Assembly (NCBI GenBank): GCA_964017155.1
Contig: OZ024854.1
Span: forward strand, 16,457,055 to 16,521,054
Source: Oasisia sp. SBJ-2009
Lineage: Eukaryota; Annelida; Polychaeta; Sabellida; Siboglinidae
Length of the DNA stretch: 64,000 nt
Direction of reading: 5' to 3'
Shown here: positions 34,013-45,395 of the stretch, in pieces
Layout of the letters: each line of letters opens with the position of its first letter
Numbering within the stretch: the first letter of the stretch is position 1
Program-made: the position numbers and the translations under genes
The notes under the pieces: generated by a model
The model's input: the letters and a program-made list of their open reading frames with translations, nothing else
Told to the model about the DNA's origin: nothing
The model's database searches: none

Positions 34013-34860
34013 CGCCATGATCAGCCAATCAGCACAAATCTAGCAAACAACGTTTTGTTGACGCGAGTTTCCCGCGAAACCGGTTAAGGCTGTTTTAGTT
34101 ACATCTTCGATAAGATAAGTCGATTTATTGTAAATAATCGGCAGAATACCTGACATTAGCCATGGGTAGAGTTATTATATCAATTCAGGCAGTTAGACTG
34201 ACTTTGGGAGCTGTTCTTTAAGTGAAATTTCAGCTAATTGTTGGCAAGTGCGTACTCCGTAGGCAGCCGGAGATTGCAGGAGCCAGGTCACCAAAAGTCG
34301 CCGAAAGGCTTGAATGTTCTTGGATTTTTCGTTCGAGTATCCTCGAATGTCTTTTAATTTCATTGAATATTCTTGAATAGTTTCATGAACATTAAGCACA
34401 ATGGCGGCGAAACGGCGAGGAAAGAATTATAGTATTATTTGGCGAATACAACATGACCGTAACACGTTCAGTAGATGGCACGTAAACTAGTAACGAACAC
34501 GATCGCTCGATGTCGCCACTCGAATACCTGAGCCAATAAAGCGCGCTCTGTCGTTGCATGTCTGGCCACTCGCCAATCAAACGGACTCTTTCTTTGTATG
34601 TCTGGGTACTCACTCGCTACCCTCCATAGTGTTGATTTTTATTTCGCTTCCATCATAGTATTTACTTTATAGTTGGCATAATGGCCACGCTGCAACTGAA
34701 GGGTGACTGCAAATTTAGATGTAAGTAGTCTAGTGGACAATGATCATAAAATATGATCGGGAAAGATCGCCAGGACATGCAAAATTTAGTGTTTTGCACG
34801 AAGCAATCTAAAAATATGTCACATACAATGATCGTGACCTCGTATGTCAGTCCAACAAAT
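33346..34860. other. Intergenic DNA with a long (AT)n run
   Basis: Contains GC-rich, promoter-like patches (near 33530-33600 and 34240-34620) and one candidate short first exon at 34681-34719. No recognised protein motif. Confidence 0.4.
33927..34011. repeat. (AT)n microsatellite
   Basis: Uninterrupted AT dinucleotides for 85 bp. Confidence 0.98.
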
Positions 34861-35940
34861 CATTACCACGTCCACAGGCATTGCAAGCATAACACCCGAG
34901 AGGCTACGTCAAGTATAACCTTTTGAAAAGCGAATGAAAGAAGGAATCCTCTGAGGAAATGTGTGTTAGATTGAACAACAATACTTAAGGCGGGGGGGGG
35001 GGGGGCTAGACCAGGGAGAGCCAATGACAACATTTTGTTTTTGTGACAGTGATCTTGGGTGATTCTTCCGAGGATCTTTGGACAGTTGTGGGTTTTACAA
35101 AGAATCACGATTCAGTTCAGTTCCACTATTTGCAGTTTTTATTTGTGGTGGTTCAATACATCTACACATAAAATTAACGTGTTTGAAATTATACGCCAAA
35201 TTTGAAGGTGTATTACAAGAACGCAGTCTGAAGATACATTAGGTCGCATGACAGACATGTATTTTTCTATATGACCCATACTTCTCCGGTTAGCCGCGTG
35301 CAAATGTATGTGTTCATCGCTTAGTAGAGTTAGTAGAGTTCTGACGTAGTAGGTCGCTATCTTTAGTCTACTTACCCTCTTTCGGCGGCTCTTTTTGACC
35401 CAGAATTTCTTAGCACCCCATGCACGTAGTCCTAGTAGACCAGAGCCGCCTCGTTGGACATGGACTCTTTCGGTGCCGCTGGGGACAGGGGACCATGGTT
35501 TTGTTGTGCTTTGCATTCTGGTGTTGTTGGCCTACCCTCCACGGTGGCCAATGTGGGTTGGTAGGGGCAGGCGATATAAGGTGAACGAAATTATATATAT
35601 TATATAATAATTATTTTGGGGGTCACTATTGCTGCTCTTTTTCATTGTAAGTATTGTTTTATAAATAACACATTTATTGTCCTGTTTTATTTGTAATTGT
35701 TTGTCTAAATATCTCGACTTAACAGAACTACCGGCATGCCGGTCATCTTTAGACTATTAGGTCTTGAGTAGCGTGGGCGCATCAGACAATAACAATTCGT
35801 CGTTTCCAATGCTTTCTTTATTTCGGCAAGTTCAAACTTTTGTAAATGAGCCATAAATACCACAACAGTCAAAATCAGTAAATGAACAAATGAACTGATC
35901 CATAGCAACACCACTGCGTGAGTGTGCGTAGTATTCAGTC
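34861..35940. other. Intergenic DNA
   Basis: Contains a homopolymer G run at 34991-35005. Short reading frames show nothing recognisable. Confidence 0.45.
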
Positions 35941-35941
35941 A

Positions 35942-36363
35942 CGGCTCACCTGTACTAACGGTACATTTGCCGCCAGCAGACGTCACTTGTGACCCGGGGA
36001 GTGGCAAGGCAAGAAAAGCGCGCCGGAAAGCTGCAAAAGGTAAACACGCAAACAACTGGAAGTACTGCGTGAAGAACTGCATCCACGACGACAAGGACAA
36101 CCATCAAATGGTTCAATGCAGTGTTCAATGTAATGGAGTGTGTGGATGAAGACGATAAGGACATTATAGGCATTTGGTCCTGCACGTCCTGTCGTATGCT
36201 ACCGACACTCGTGGGGCATCTACTCGAGAAGACGTCCCTGCTCGAGTCGCTGGTCGTCAAACTCGAACGATCGAACCAGCAGCTTGTCTCCTTGATGGGT
36301 AAGCAGAGCCAAGAAACCCGAGGTCTGCGAGAAGACATAACGACAAGCTGGAAAATATTGTGA
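35942..36363 (+). pseudogene. LINE ORF1-like relic: PHD-type finger plus coiled-coil start
   Basis: Two plus-strand frames joined by a shift near 36140 give YCVKNCIHDDKDNHQMVQCS, then DIIGIWSCTSCRMLP, followed by a leucine/glutamine-rich coiled-coil stretch (LLEKTSLLESLVVKLERSNQ). A PHD-type Cys/His finger followed by a coiled coil is typical of ORF1 proteins of CR1-like non-LTR retrotransposons. A stop at the end and the shift make it inactive. Confidence 0.55.
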
Positions 36364-36604
36364 AAAAGGCCGGTAAACGATTGTACATGTTATATCAGTT
36401 AGAGCACGCAGGGATTACACAGACTAATTTGGTCAGTTTATATGTTTGGGTTACGCGGAGATACTTAGACGTGTTAACCTGGATACGTTGAAAGTAAGAC
36501 GGGACAACATTTGTCAAAAATATTTTGATGAAATTAAAGTCGGCACACATATAGATTAAATTATCTGCTGCCTGAAAAAAATATAATATTAGACGAAAAA
36601 TGTG

Positions 36605-38342
36605 TAGGGGAACATGGGGCAAGTTGACGAATTGGGCAAGTCGACAAATCCCATATAGTGTTAAAACAGGGAACACATGGTAACGCCGAACATTTTTCCA
36701 GTGACGTATATGCACTTGCGCAGTGGATAAACGGCTGACATTTGCAATTTAGTGGAAAATCGCGGCGGCCAAAATGTGAGTTGTTTTTCCTTGAAATTGG
36801 TATAATTTTTCATTAAAACAAATAAGACCTGGTAGTAGTAAGATAACTTCGAAATGGCAGGCACATTAGTAAATTAAGTGCACACATATAAGCTACAATA
36901 TGACATGTTTGCAACATATTCCATCTGCATAATGTTGAGTTTGACGTGTTGTTTTGTCAAATGACCTTTGGGGGTAAGATGACTGGGGCAAGATGACGAA
37001 TTCGTCAACATGCCCCAGCTATGTGTAGTCGTTGACTGGAGGTAATATGTCTTACATAATGATACTGGTGTACCTCATTTCACATAGAACTACCCGCACT
37101 GCAATAGAAGTAATAACCATAGACAAATCATAATTAGTAGCAACTTTGTTGTCGGATAGTATTAACTCGGCACACATTACACAGTGAAATTGTGAGTGAT
37201 GTTGGTATGCCGTTGTGCGAACTCTACTTTTGCTCAGATGGTCCGAAACTATAAACGTAAACGACTCGAAGGTCACGGAGAGAGCACGAAATGAGTGTGG
37301 CAATACACGCGGCCAGAGAAGGCGACATGTCCTGCAACAAACTAGCAGCAACGTGGGAAATACCAGAGGCAACATCTAGTCAGATGCAGCGAAGATGCCA
37401 ATGCTGAAGGCGCTGTTCTCTTCAGTAGCAGCGATCACTCCGATGCTGCTTCTGACAGACGCAAATCAAGCATCGACAATGAAAATGGACATGCTACGAG
37501 AGTAGTTGTCCATGCAGACATCCACATTCCGCCAAGACAAGAGCCACAGGTGAATGCCGACACTCTACAGGCCAGCCGAGGCCAGTCGGCACTTGATGAC
37601 GGTGACACAATTGTCATAACCGAAACGTCCACACCAACTGAGCCGCTATCACCATGGGATATAATGCCCTTGCCAAATCCAACGAGGCCATTATCAAAAC
37701 GAAAAACAACTAAGAGGTCATCATCCACAATAACCGGATCTCCCATGAAGAACGCGCTAGATGCAAAAGAACTAAAGAAGAAAGAGAATGAACACCGAAA
37801 GAGACGTAGGATGGACGAGAGGGAACGACGAAGGAAAGACAAACAGCAAACTGAATAGAAAGTGTCCACCAATCTCCACAACATCCCTCCAAGCGTCAAC
37901 ACTTCAAACAGAAGAAAACAGAGAAGATGCGATCTACCCGGCGTGCAATGAGAAGTTTGAAGATCCGCCGACCGAAAACTGGGTTCAGTGCCACCAGTGC
38001 AACGAATGGTGGCATCAGGGATGCTCCAGTTACGAGGAACACGGACTGTTTACATGTGATCTTTGCTTAGGCACATACTAATAGTTGACTAACCAATCAA
38101 GGGTTGCTGTTTTCTGTCGCTAACTTGCCCCACCATGAAAACCATCTTGCCCCATACGATGGCGAAAGTCGGGACATTAATTTCAAAAAATAATTTCTCA
38201 TTTACCATTTATTTTTATATTAATTATTATTATCTTAAAACATATATGCCTGTATGAGTTATGTAGTTTCCAGATTTTAATAACAAACATAGAAATAAGT
38301 GATTTTATTTTTAACATCGTCAACTTGCCCCATGTTCCCCTA
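36605..38342 (+). mobile_element. pogo/Tigger-type DNA transposon with the catalytic core deleted
   Basis: TA dinucleotides flank perfect 24-bp inverted repeats that start GGGGAACATGGGGCAAG (36607-36630 and 38317-38340). Inside, the N-terminal helix-turn-helix is recognisable (NYKRKRLEGHG, then AIHAAREGDMSCNKLAATW, near 37250-37370) as is the basic C-terminal part with a zinc finger. The DDE core between them is missing. A near-palindrome at 36985-37016 repeats the GGGGCAAG motif. TA target and CENP-B/pogo-type HTH place it in the Tc1/mariner-pogo group. Confidence 0.8.
37550..38081 (+). pseudogene. C-terminal part of pogo-type transposase with PHD-like finger
   Basis: The frame 37550-37858 encodes a Ser/Thr-rich then strongly basic segment (EHRKRRRMDERERRRKDKQ). 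After a frameshift, 37788-38081 ends with CNEKFEDPPTENWVQCHQC and EWWHQGCSSYEEHGLFTCDLC, a C4-H-C3 (PHD-like) finger. Such fingers occur at the tail of many pogo-type transposases in marine invertebrates. Confidence 0.65.
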
Positions 38343-39130
38343 CCCGTTACCAGTTACTAAAACGAATAGATTCCGTAACTCCTTTATACCGTGGGCTTTA
38401 TACAACTGTCAGTAAACAAGTTTATTAATACGGTATGGTTTGCGGTATCACATGTATTTATATTATGATATGATGTTTTGATGCGTTAATTGTATTTTAT
38501 TGTATAATGTCAATCCAACTCAGTTGAGTTGCCAATAAAACTTGTGTGTTATTATTATTATTTGCGCACGTCCGACACCAAATAAAAGCACGTCCGATAC
38601 CGAACAAATTCGTCTCAAATTTTTCTATGTATCTGAAACACAACATTTTATTGCGTCTAGTTAACCGTTTAGTATCTGCCTTGTGGACAAATGACACAAT
38701 ACTTGCAACATGCCTTCACATCTCATAGGTTTTTTTTGCATAAACTTACAATGTTTCAAATTTTAAATACGTGTGAATACGTCCGATACCATGAGTGATT
38801 TTCTTTGTGCGTCCAAAATGGCTACGGACAGAAACAAAGTTTATATGGGATAATGATGTCATAGTTGGTTGGAGTGAGTGCGTGCATTCGTGTGTGCGTG
38901 TGTGAGTAAAGGTAACAGCTTATTCCAAACCTCCGCTACACACAGGAAAGGCAAAGATCGATAAACTAAACCAAACCACAAGCCCACCACATTCTGTCTC
39001 GTCATAGTTCAGCTGCCTCACAGGGTATGTGGGGCTTGTGGTTTTGCAACTTGACGTATGGATTGAAATTTTTGCACAAAGCAACATTCAACGAAAAGGA
39101 ACCATAACATGACATCGAGTATGATGTAGG
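38343..39130. other. Intergenic spacer
   Basis: AT-rich spacer between the pogo element and the LINE endonuclease relics. Words of the type CGTCCGATACC recur at 38568, 38591 and 38779. No gene recognised. Confidence 0.4.
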
Positions 39131-39149
39131 GATTGCAGTACCATGACGA

Positions 39150-39710
39150 TCGACCTCACCTAGGGCCTCTAAGACATCAGTGACGCAAAAAAGACTGCAG
39201 TAATTAACACCGAGCTTAAAAGGCTTGATGTCGACATCGCCACACTCCAAGAAAGAAGCCTGCACCTTCTACTTGCAAGGTAAGAGACTCAACGATACTA
39301 GAGAGCACAACGTAGATTTTGCAGTTAAGAACAAATTGTTGGGGATGATACAGCCTGACGTAAACGAATTTGAAAGACATCCCTCGCTCCGTCTTCAAAA
39401 GTCTGACAATCGTGTCAACCTCATCAGCGTGTATGTGTCAACTCAACGTAGAAGCCAAAGATGATGGAAATATGGAATATATCGCCAGCCAGACATACCG
39501 TTATAGGAACACCTGCCGCTGTTGGGTGACTTCAACGCAAGGGTGGGTGCCGACCACACAGCCTGGCCAGTCTGCATAAGGCATCATACGCGGATTTGGG
39601 AAGACAAATGAGAACGTACAGCGACGTCTTGAGGTGTGCACTCATTTCGACCTCAGCATCACCAAATCTTCCAGGTAAAGCCCCAGTACAAACGCATCAT
39701 GGCGTAGAAA
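39150..39710 (+). pseudogene. LINE endonuclease relic (copy A)
   Basis: Broken plus-strand frames show LDVDIATLQE, FAVKNKLLGMIQPDV, NRVNLISVYVST and LGDFNARVGADHTAW in pieces. These are successive blocks of an APE-type endonuclease as found at the N-terminus of RTE/CR1-like LINEs. Several shifts and stops are present. The copy at 40505-41190 is the same family. Confidence 0.65.
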
Positions 39711-40050
39711 TATGAATGCTTCGTCACAAAGAGACTGAATATTTCTTCGGGATTTTCCGTGAATATGACGTCATCTTATGCGTCACAGAAACTAGCCGTA
39801 GGTTGAGGCTTTTCATGTTATCCAAGGTAGTGTATTATTCTTCTCGCTGTAATAAAGCTCGGATCATGGCATACTGCGCGGCTGTTGAATCTTGTAATAG
39901 GACTGACCCAGGGGAGTGATTTTTCGGTTTTTCATCGAAAGACAAAGAGCCAAATTAACGAAATCAATGGAAATACAGATGAAAGGAAAGCTTAGCGCTC
40001 TAGAAACAGCGGAATTTGGAGGTAGGTATGTATGTTGAAATGATTCAACA
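39711..40050 (+). pseudogene. Possible THAP-domain relic
   Basis: MAYCAAVESCNRTDPG followed, after a shift, by a basic stretch with THAP-like spacing (C-x4-C near the start). Weak and short; it may be the left end of another P-like element. Confidence 0.25.
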
Positions 40051-40504
40051 TACATATTTCACAAGAGCCAGTATTTGTTAATTGTAAAAATGCCTTTATA
40101 CATAGGCATATGCGACTGGAACAACCTGCCAATCGAAACAAACCAATGTCGATCTAAAATTAGTTTTAGAAATAAGGTGACGACTCTTTTATATTAGCAC
40201 ACTGGTGGTCCAGGAAAAGTAATTTTAATAACTCAATCTTAGTATGTATTATCAAGTTTAGGCCCTTTTTGAAAATATAGTACTCGTTTACGTTAACACG
40301 TCAACTTATTGATGGCATTTATTTATTTGTATTTATAAATATTTCTATTTTAATTATTTTGTTACTGCTTATTTTCTTATTTACTTTTTATTTTATTAAA
40401 ATATATTTATGACGACCACAAAGTAAATAAGTGTACTTCTCTGTGCCTTCATCTGTTACCCTCGGTATAATTATATATTTTATTGGTTTTTACTTCGTAT
40501 CACG

Positions 40505-41190
40505 ACGATCGACTTCAAAGACAAAGACATCAATGACGGAAGACTGCAGTAATTAACAACGAGCTCAAAGGCTTGATGTCGACATCGCCACATTCCAAGA
40601 AACACGCCTGCACCTAATACTGACAAGTCAAGAGACTCGTCGATACAAGACAGCACGATGAGCACAATGTAGGTTTTGCAGTCAAGAACAAATTATTGGG
40701 GATGATACTATTGATAGAGCCTGCAGTAAAAGGATCTGAAAGATTTCCCCCGCTCCATCTTCAAACCTCTGACGGCCGCGTCAACCTCATCAGCGTGTAT
40801 ACGTCAACACTGTACTCAACATTAGAAGTCAAAGATGAGTCCTAAGGAAACCATGAATCCACAATCAGCCCGACATACTGTCACGGGAACACCTGCCGCT
40901 ATGGGTGACTTCAACGCAAGGGTGGGTGCTGACCATATCGCCTGGTCAGCCTCCTCGACGCTTCACACACGCGGATATGGAAAGATAAATGACAAAGGGC
41001 AGCAACTTCTTGAGGTGTGATTCCACTTCGACTTCAGCATCACCAAGTCCTTCTTTCAGACGAGGCACAAGCACGAGGCATCATGTAGACACCCTTGACC
41101 AAAGCATTAACATAAGCGACTCCTTGCGGTGTGCTCCTACTTCGATCTCCTTTCAGACAAGCCCCAGCATAAGGTATCATGGAAATACCC
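40505..41190 (+). pseudogene. LINE endonuclease relic (copy B)
   Basis: Related in sequence and orientation to copy A. It keeps FAVKNKLLGM and GRVNLISVYTST, then TPAAMGDFNARVGADHIAW, and continues with a degenerate version of the endonuclease C-terminus (SFFRRGTSTRHH...). Numerous frameshifts. Confidence 0.65.
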
Positions 41191-41399
41191 TTGATCAAAG
41201 CACTATCATTAGCTGGACTTGCTCATCATCTGACGCTCTTGCCGTCAAAATGTTCTTATCATCCGATACGACCGCAGTGCACAGTGTGAGACAGTCTATA
41301 TATTCATTGGAGTGTTTCAGAATCAGGTTGCAACTGAAGAACTTATATCTCTCTAAATGCGAAAGGAAACCTCGAATTGATGTGAAAAAACATCATGTC

Positions 41400-41730
41400 C
41401 CGAGAAAGTAGACTCAGACTGCCAAGACACAATGCTGCCAAACCAATCTTTGAAAAGAAGCAGATTTCCCTAACTTATCTGGAAAAATCAATGCCAGAAA
41501 TGATTCCTAAAATTGATCTTGTTGATAGTAAGCTGAAACAAACGTCGGCAGCAATGCTTACTTTGGTCAGTGTGCTACCTACCCTTCGTTTTTGTAGAAG
41601 TACCACCTCAAAATGATCAGAAGTAGCAAAACTTGGTACGACTTTTCAAAATAACCCACATGATTGTCAGTTACTGTACATATGTAGATGTATTGAGAAA
41701 GTTGGAGCAAACGATTTACACACACATCAC
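41400..41730 (+). other. Unassigned coding-like stretch
   Basis: Short plus-strand frames (41395-41616) contain KSMPEMIPKIDLVDSKLKQT without a recognised domain. They may be part of the retrotransposon whose later segment is at 41840-42190. Confidence 0.25.
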
Positions 41731-41839
41731 ACTGTGTTTAAAAGGGAATATCCCAGAGCAAGTGTCACTCCAGAAATGCACTACCTGCTGCATATGTCTG
41801 ACCAAATGAGACAATTTGGACCTGGCAGACACGTCCTAG

Positions 41840-42200
41840 AGAGCTCTAGGACGAGCGGCGGGGTACTCCGTCGCCTGGACAAGTTGGTGAGGCGGCGGGT
41901 AAGATATTGGCTTAAACTACCGCACGACTCAACTAACGTGTACATACATGCCGGTGTGAAGGATGTGGGCTGGGGGTTCCCTCCCTCATGATGACAATAT
42001 ACCGTTTATGAAAACCAACAGATTGAAACTCCTGTCGTTGAGTGTGGACCCAATGATCTCGCACATGGTGTGCCATTCTGGAATGTTTGCAAAGGAGTGT
42101 GCAAATTGCTGCAAGCCACCTGTGCGAGTAGGGTCCATTATAGTGAACAGTAACTTACAGGCCAGGAGGGAAATGGCGCTGTTATTTATTAATATATTAT
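41840..42200 (+). pseudogene. Non-LTR retrotransposon 3' segment (R2/NeSL-like)
   Basis: Plus-strand frames give LDKLVRRRVRYWLKLPHDS, then YIHAGVKDVGWGFP and, after a shift, FMKTNRLKLLSLSVDPMIS, CHSGMFAKECANCCKPPVRV and ARREMALLF. The RRWLKLP-x-GxGxPSL order is that of the region after the reverse transcriptase in LINEs with a restriction-like endonuclease. The fragment is truncated at both ends. Confidence 0.55.
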
Positions 42201-43370
42201 AAAGTATGGCCGAATCGATCAGATTATTTGTACGCGGGTAGGTTGCGCAACGTTGCTAATGCACGCCGTTCAGCAACACAACAAACCTTTTGTCGTAACT
42301 AGCCAATCGCATCATGCGCTGTCGTTGATGACCGTGACCGACGAATTGACAATAATATGGCGGAGTTCGGCAAGTTCGGCAAGTTCGGCCAGTTCTTTTT
42401 TGAGGTTGTGTCAAAGGGTTATTCCCAACCGAAACCGCTCCTTGCTCGTCGTACTCAGGAATGTGTGGCTTAGCCCAGCACCTCACTCTTCGCAGTGTAG
42501 CTTGACATCGGCTTCGATGACGCCTGAGTAACTTTAGCGTACCCATGGCATTTAGAGCGCGCTTTCTTTTGTTCGAAAGCGGTGGTATTTTAATCTGGTT
42601 ATCGCAATTCACCATCAGAGGCTTGCATACGTGAATTTAGTATAATTATACTAGAGTAAGTCGAGGTATAAGGCACCCTGTGGGGCGAAAGGCCATCTCC
42701 AGATTGTCAAAGTTTGTACATGTCAGAGTGCATATATAACAAACAACCGCCTGCGCGCCATCTGACCACGCCGCAGATAGATAGTCGGTACACACAGCAT
42801 AAGTTTTACGTATTTATAACTTTTCACATCAAAAACGTAAAAGATGCCAAAATAGCTATTATTGTTATAGATCTATGATAATTAGCAAATGAAAACATAC
42901 CAATAGGTATTTAGATTAATGGATTTATTGTTGTTTTTGTGTGTTAAGATAAAACGATCTGCGATAATATGAGTTTTTTAATTAGAATGTTTGAATGGCT
43001 ACCGGTTAGGGTAAAACGCATCGTGTATAAAGGGGCAAAACGCACACGGAAGGACGTCATGCCCCACGGCTTTATTAGTCGAAGTAGACACCTCATGCTA
43101 TTTTTGGTTGCCCTGTTGTTTTCTAAACTTCAAACTTTCCTTAACAATAATCCAGATGGCAATCCTCTCAAATCAGTGTACAACACTCCGAAAATTGCAC
43201 TTACATTCAGGCATGTAGGGTGTCGGATTGGCCTTTTAGTCACAATAGCAATTATTTTCATAAGTTTATTTAGGGCTACGAAGCTAGTTTCTATATGGCA
43301 AATTATTCGAATTAGAGAGGAGAATATACATAATAAATATCAAAGCAGCAAAACCAACAAAGAAAGTCCA
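42201..43370. other. Spacer with a short 9-bp tandem repeat
   Basis: 42360-42395 holds about three units of GTTCGGCAA. The plus frame 42969-43496 starts here with a hydrophobic stretch, but its only recognisable part is the end, which belongs to the Penelope-like fragment. Confidence 0.4.
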
Positions 43371-43399
43371 AGGAAAAGAACAAAGAGAAGTCAAGATGT

Positions 43400-43990
43400 A
43401 TGGTTACACTACCAAGGTGTGACGGAACCGGTACAGCGTATCCTAAAACATCATGAAATAACATCAGCTGTCAGACCACACATACACCTCAGATAAGTAC
43501 TGGTGCATCCAAAAGACAAAGTGGAAGACAAACACAAGACCGATTGTGTGTACCAAATTCCATGTAAGACATGCAATATGTGTTACATTGGTGAAACAGG
43601 AAGAACTTTTGGTACCAGACTTGAAGAACATAAAAAAGAAGTGGAAACAGTAACATCTAGACGTTTTACTCGCGAGGCAAGGAAGTGTTCGACAAACGTC
43701 GAACACAAATCAGCCATAACCGACCATGCGGACAGACGCAACTGTGTGTTAGACTGGGGGGGGGGGGGGGAGCGAAAGTGGTGGATAAAGAGACGAACAG
43801 GTGTGCGCGTTGGATAAAAGAAGCCATCTGGATTAGGAAGACGAAACCAACTATGAACAGAGACGAGGGAGGCTACAGACTAAGTTACGTGTGGGACAGT
43901 CTGCTCGCCACGCCATCTAGCGAGCAGTGACCACAGTTCCTGAAGAAGGCCGCCGATGGCGGTTGAAACGTTGAAGTGAGTAGAAATTAT
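43400..43990 (+). pseudogene. Penelope-like retroelement fragment with GIY-YIG endonuclease
   Basis: Two frames overlapping a shift near 43496 give EPVQRILKHHEITSAVRPH, then VYQIPCKTCNMCYIGETGR, the GIY-YIG core. A TRLEEHKKEV helix follows, then SAITDHADRRNCVLDW and RWIKEAIWIRKTKPTMNRD, with YRLSYVWDSLL at the end. The poly-G run at 43757-43770 causes a second shift. Penelope-like elements couple reverse transcriptase to this nuclease; only the C-terminal part remains. A 3' tail with GGCGGTTGAAACGTTGAAG follows. Confidence 0.82.
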
Positions 43991-44700
43991 TAGTTGTGTA
44001 ATCAGAAATTGTACTTGAATAAATATCTTATTGAAATGTATATTTTAAGGCAACCACAGACAAAGGATTCAGCAATATGTAGAAAAAACCACTTCCGATT
44101 CGTCATCGACATCATGTAAAATATACCGTAGTTCCCTAAAATATATATTCAAAATGTATCGTTAACACATTAAAAGTATCCCCATTTATTCCTCTGTTGG
44201 TCTATACCACAAACATTTAAAAATGTATCTGCACATCACGTTTTTGAACTAACATATATGTCACCTCCTTTGGATTGTCATACTATTTTGACACAAAATA
44301 GGAATAACTAATAAAAATGGGAACCTACACGATCAATATGGGGTGCTCAACTCAGGCATGTGACATAATCGCGCTAATTACGTGTACGCACTGTTTATTT
44401 ACTTTTTCAATTTATCCTTGAATTCTTTTAGATTCCAACTGTTATTCATGCTAGGCGTGTATCAACAAATAATGGCTTCAATGAATGAATGCGGCGTAAG
44501 AAGGTAAGGTGATGTACTATATATTGTATAATACTAAATTATCGGACTAATTACTGTCACACATTTTAATTAACATATATGTACATATTAATTACGTCCC
44601 AGAATAACGAAGTAGTGATATCAAGGATCTTATAGCTTCACAAAGATACGCAACTTCTCGCGATAACGTGTGACGCCACAACCACAAGCGCCATCTAGTG
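43991..44700. other. AT-rich spacer
   Basis: Nothing recognised between the Penelope-like fragment and the THAP-containing relic. Confidence 0.5.
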
Positions 44701-45000
44701 TTAAGCGTGCTACTGACGATCGATGGCGTCTGCTCGACGTTGGATGTCGAATGGCCAATGTTGTGCTGCGCCATACTGCAACAACAGTCGCACAAAATGT
44801 CCGGAAATGGCTTTCCCCCGCTTCCCAGTTGAAGAGAGAAGGTAAATATTGGATCTATTAAAGAAATGTGTATGTAAAAGTAAAGTAATCGATACTTTCC
44901 CCTGTAAAAACATGGGGAAAATGGCCAAACGTATAGTCAATGAAACGCCAGTCGAATACGCTCGCGAGTCTAACACTTAAGGATATCTTTTGTAATTACC

Positions 45001-45317
45001 ACCATATGTAACATAGAAAGCGCTAAACAGGTACATTGGGCATCTACACGAACAATCTGATTGACAAAGATGTAAAATGAGGTTTGTGAACATACATTTT
45101 CAAAAAAGTACTTATATTACACGAAATATTCACTGGCCCCCACTATGCCTATGCCCTATGGGGCGTGTGATGTGTTTTAAAACAACATCTACAAATAACT
45201 CAAGCTATAGAATCATTGGTGATATGCTATGCCATTGATAGATATACATTAAGCTAATTATTATTTGTTAAATTCCACTGACGGATGTTATACCGCAATT
45301 TGTGAATGACCCATGTG

Positions 45318-45324
<7 letters not shown>
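45001..45324. other. AT-rich gap within the THAP-containing relic
   Basis: Non-coding, possibly a former intron, ending in the (AT)n run. Confidence 0.4.

Positions 45325-45393
<69 letters not shown>
45325..45393. repeat. (AT)n microsatellite
   Basis: Uninterrupted AT dinucleotides for 69 bp. Confidence 0.98.

Positions 45394-45395
<2 letters not shown>

Noticed and set aside
33624..34028. Minus frame with a long (IY)n stretch
   Set aside because: It is a translation of the (AT)n run joined to unrelated flanks; no domain is present. The same applies to the frames at 8618-8851, 45306-45491 and 63502-63957.
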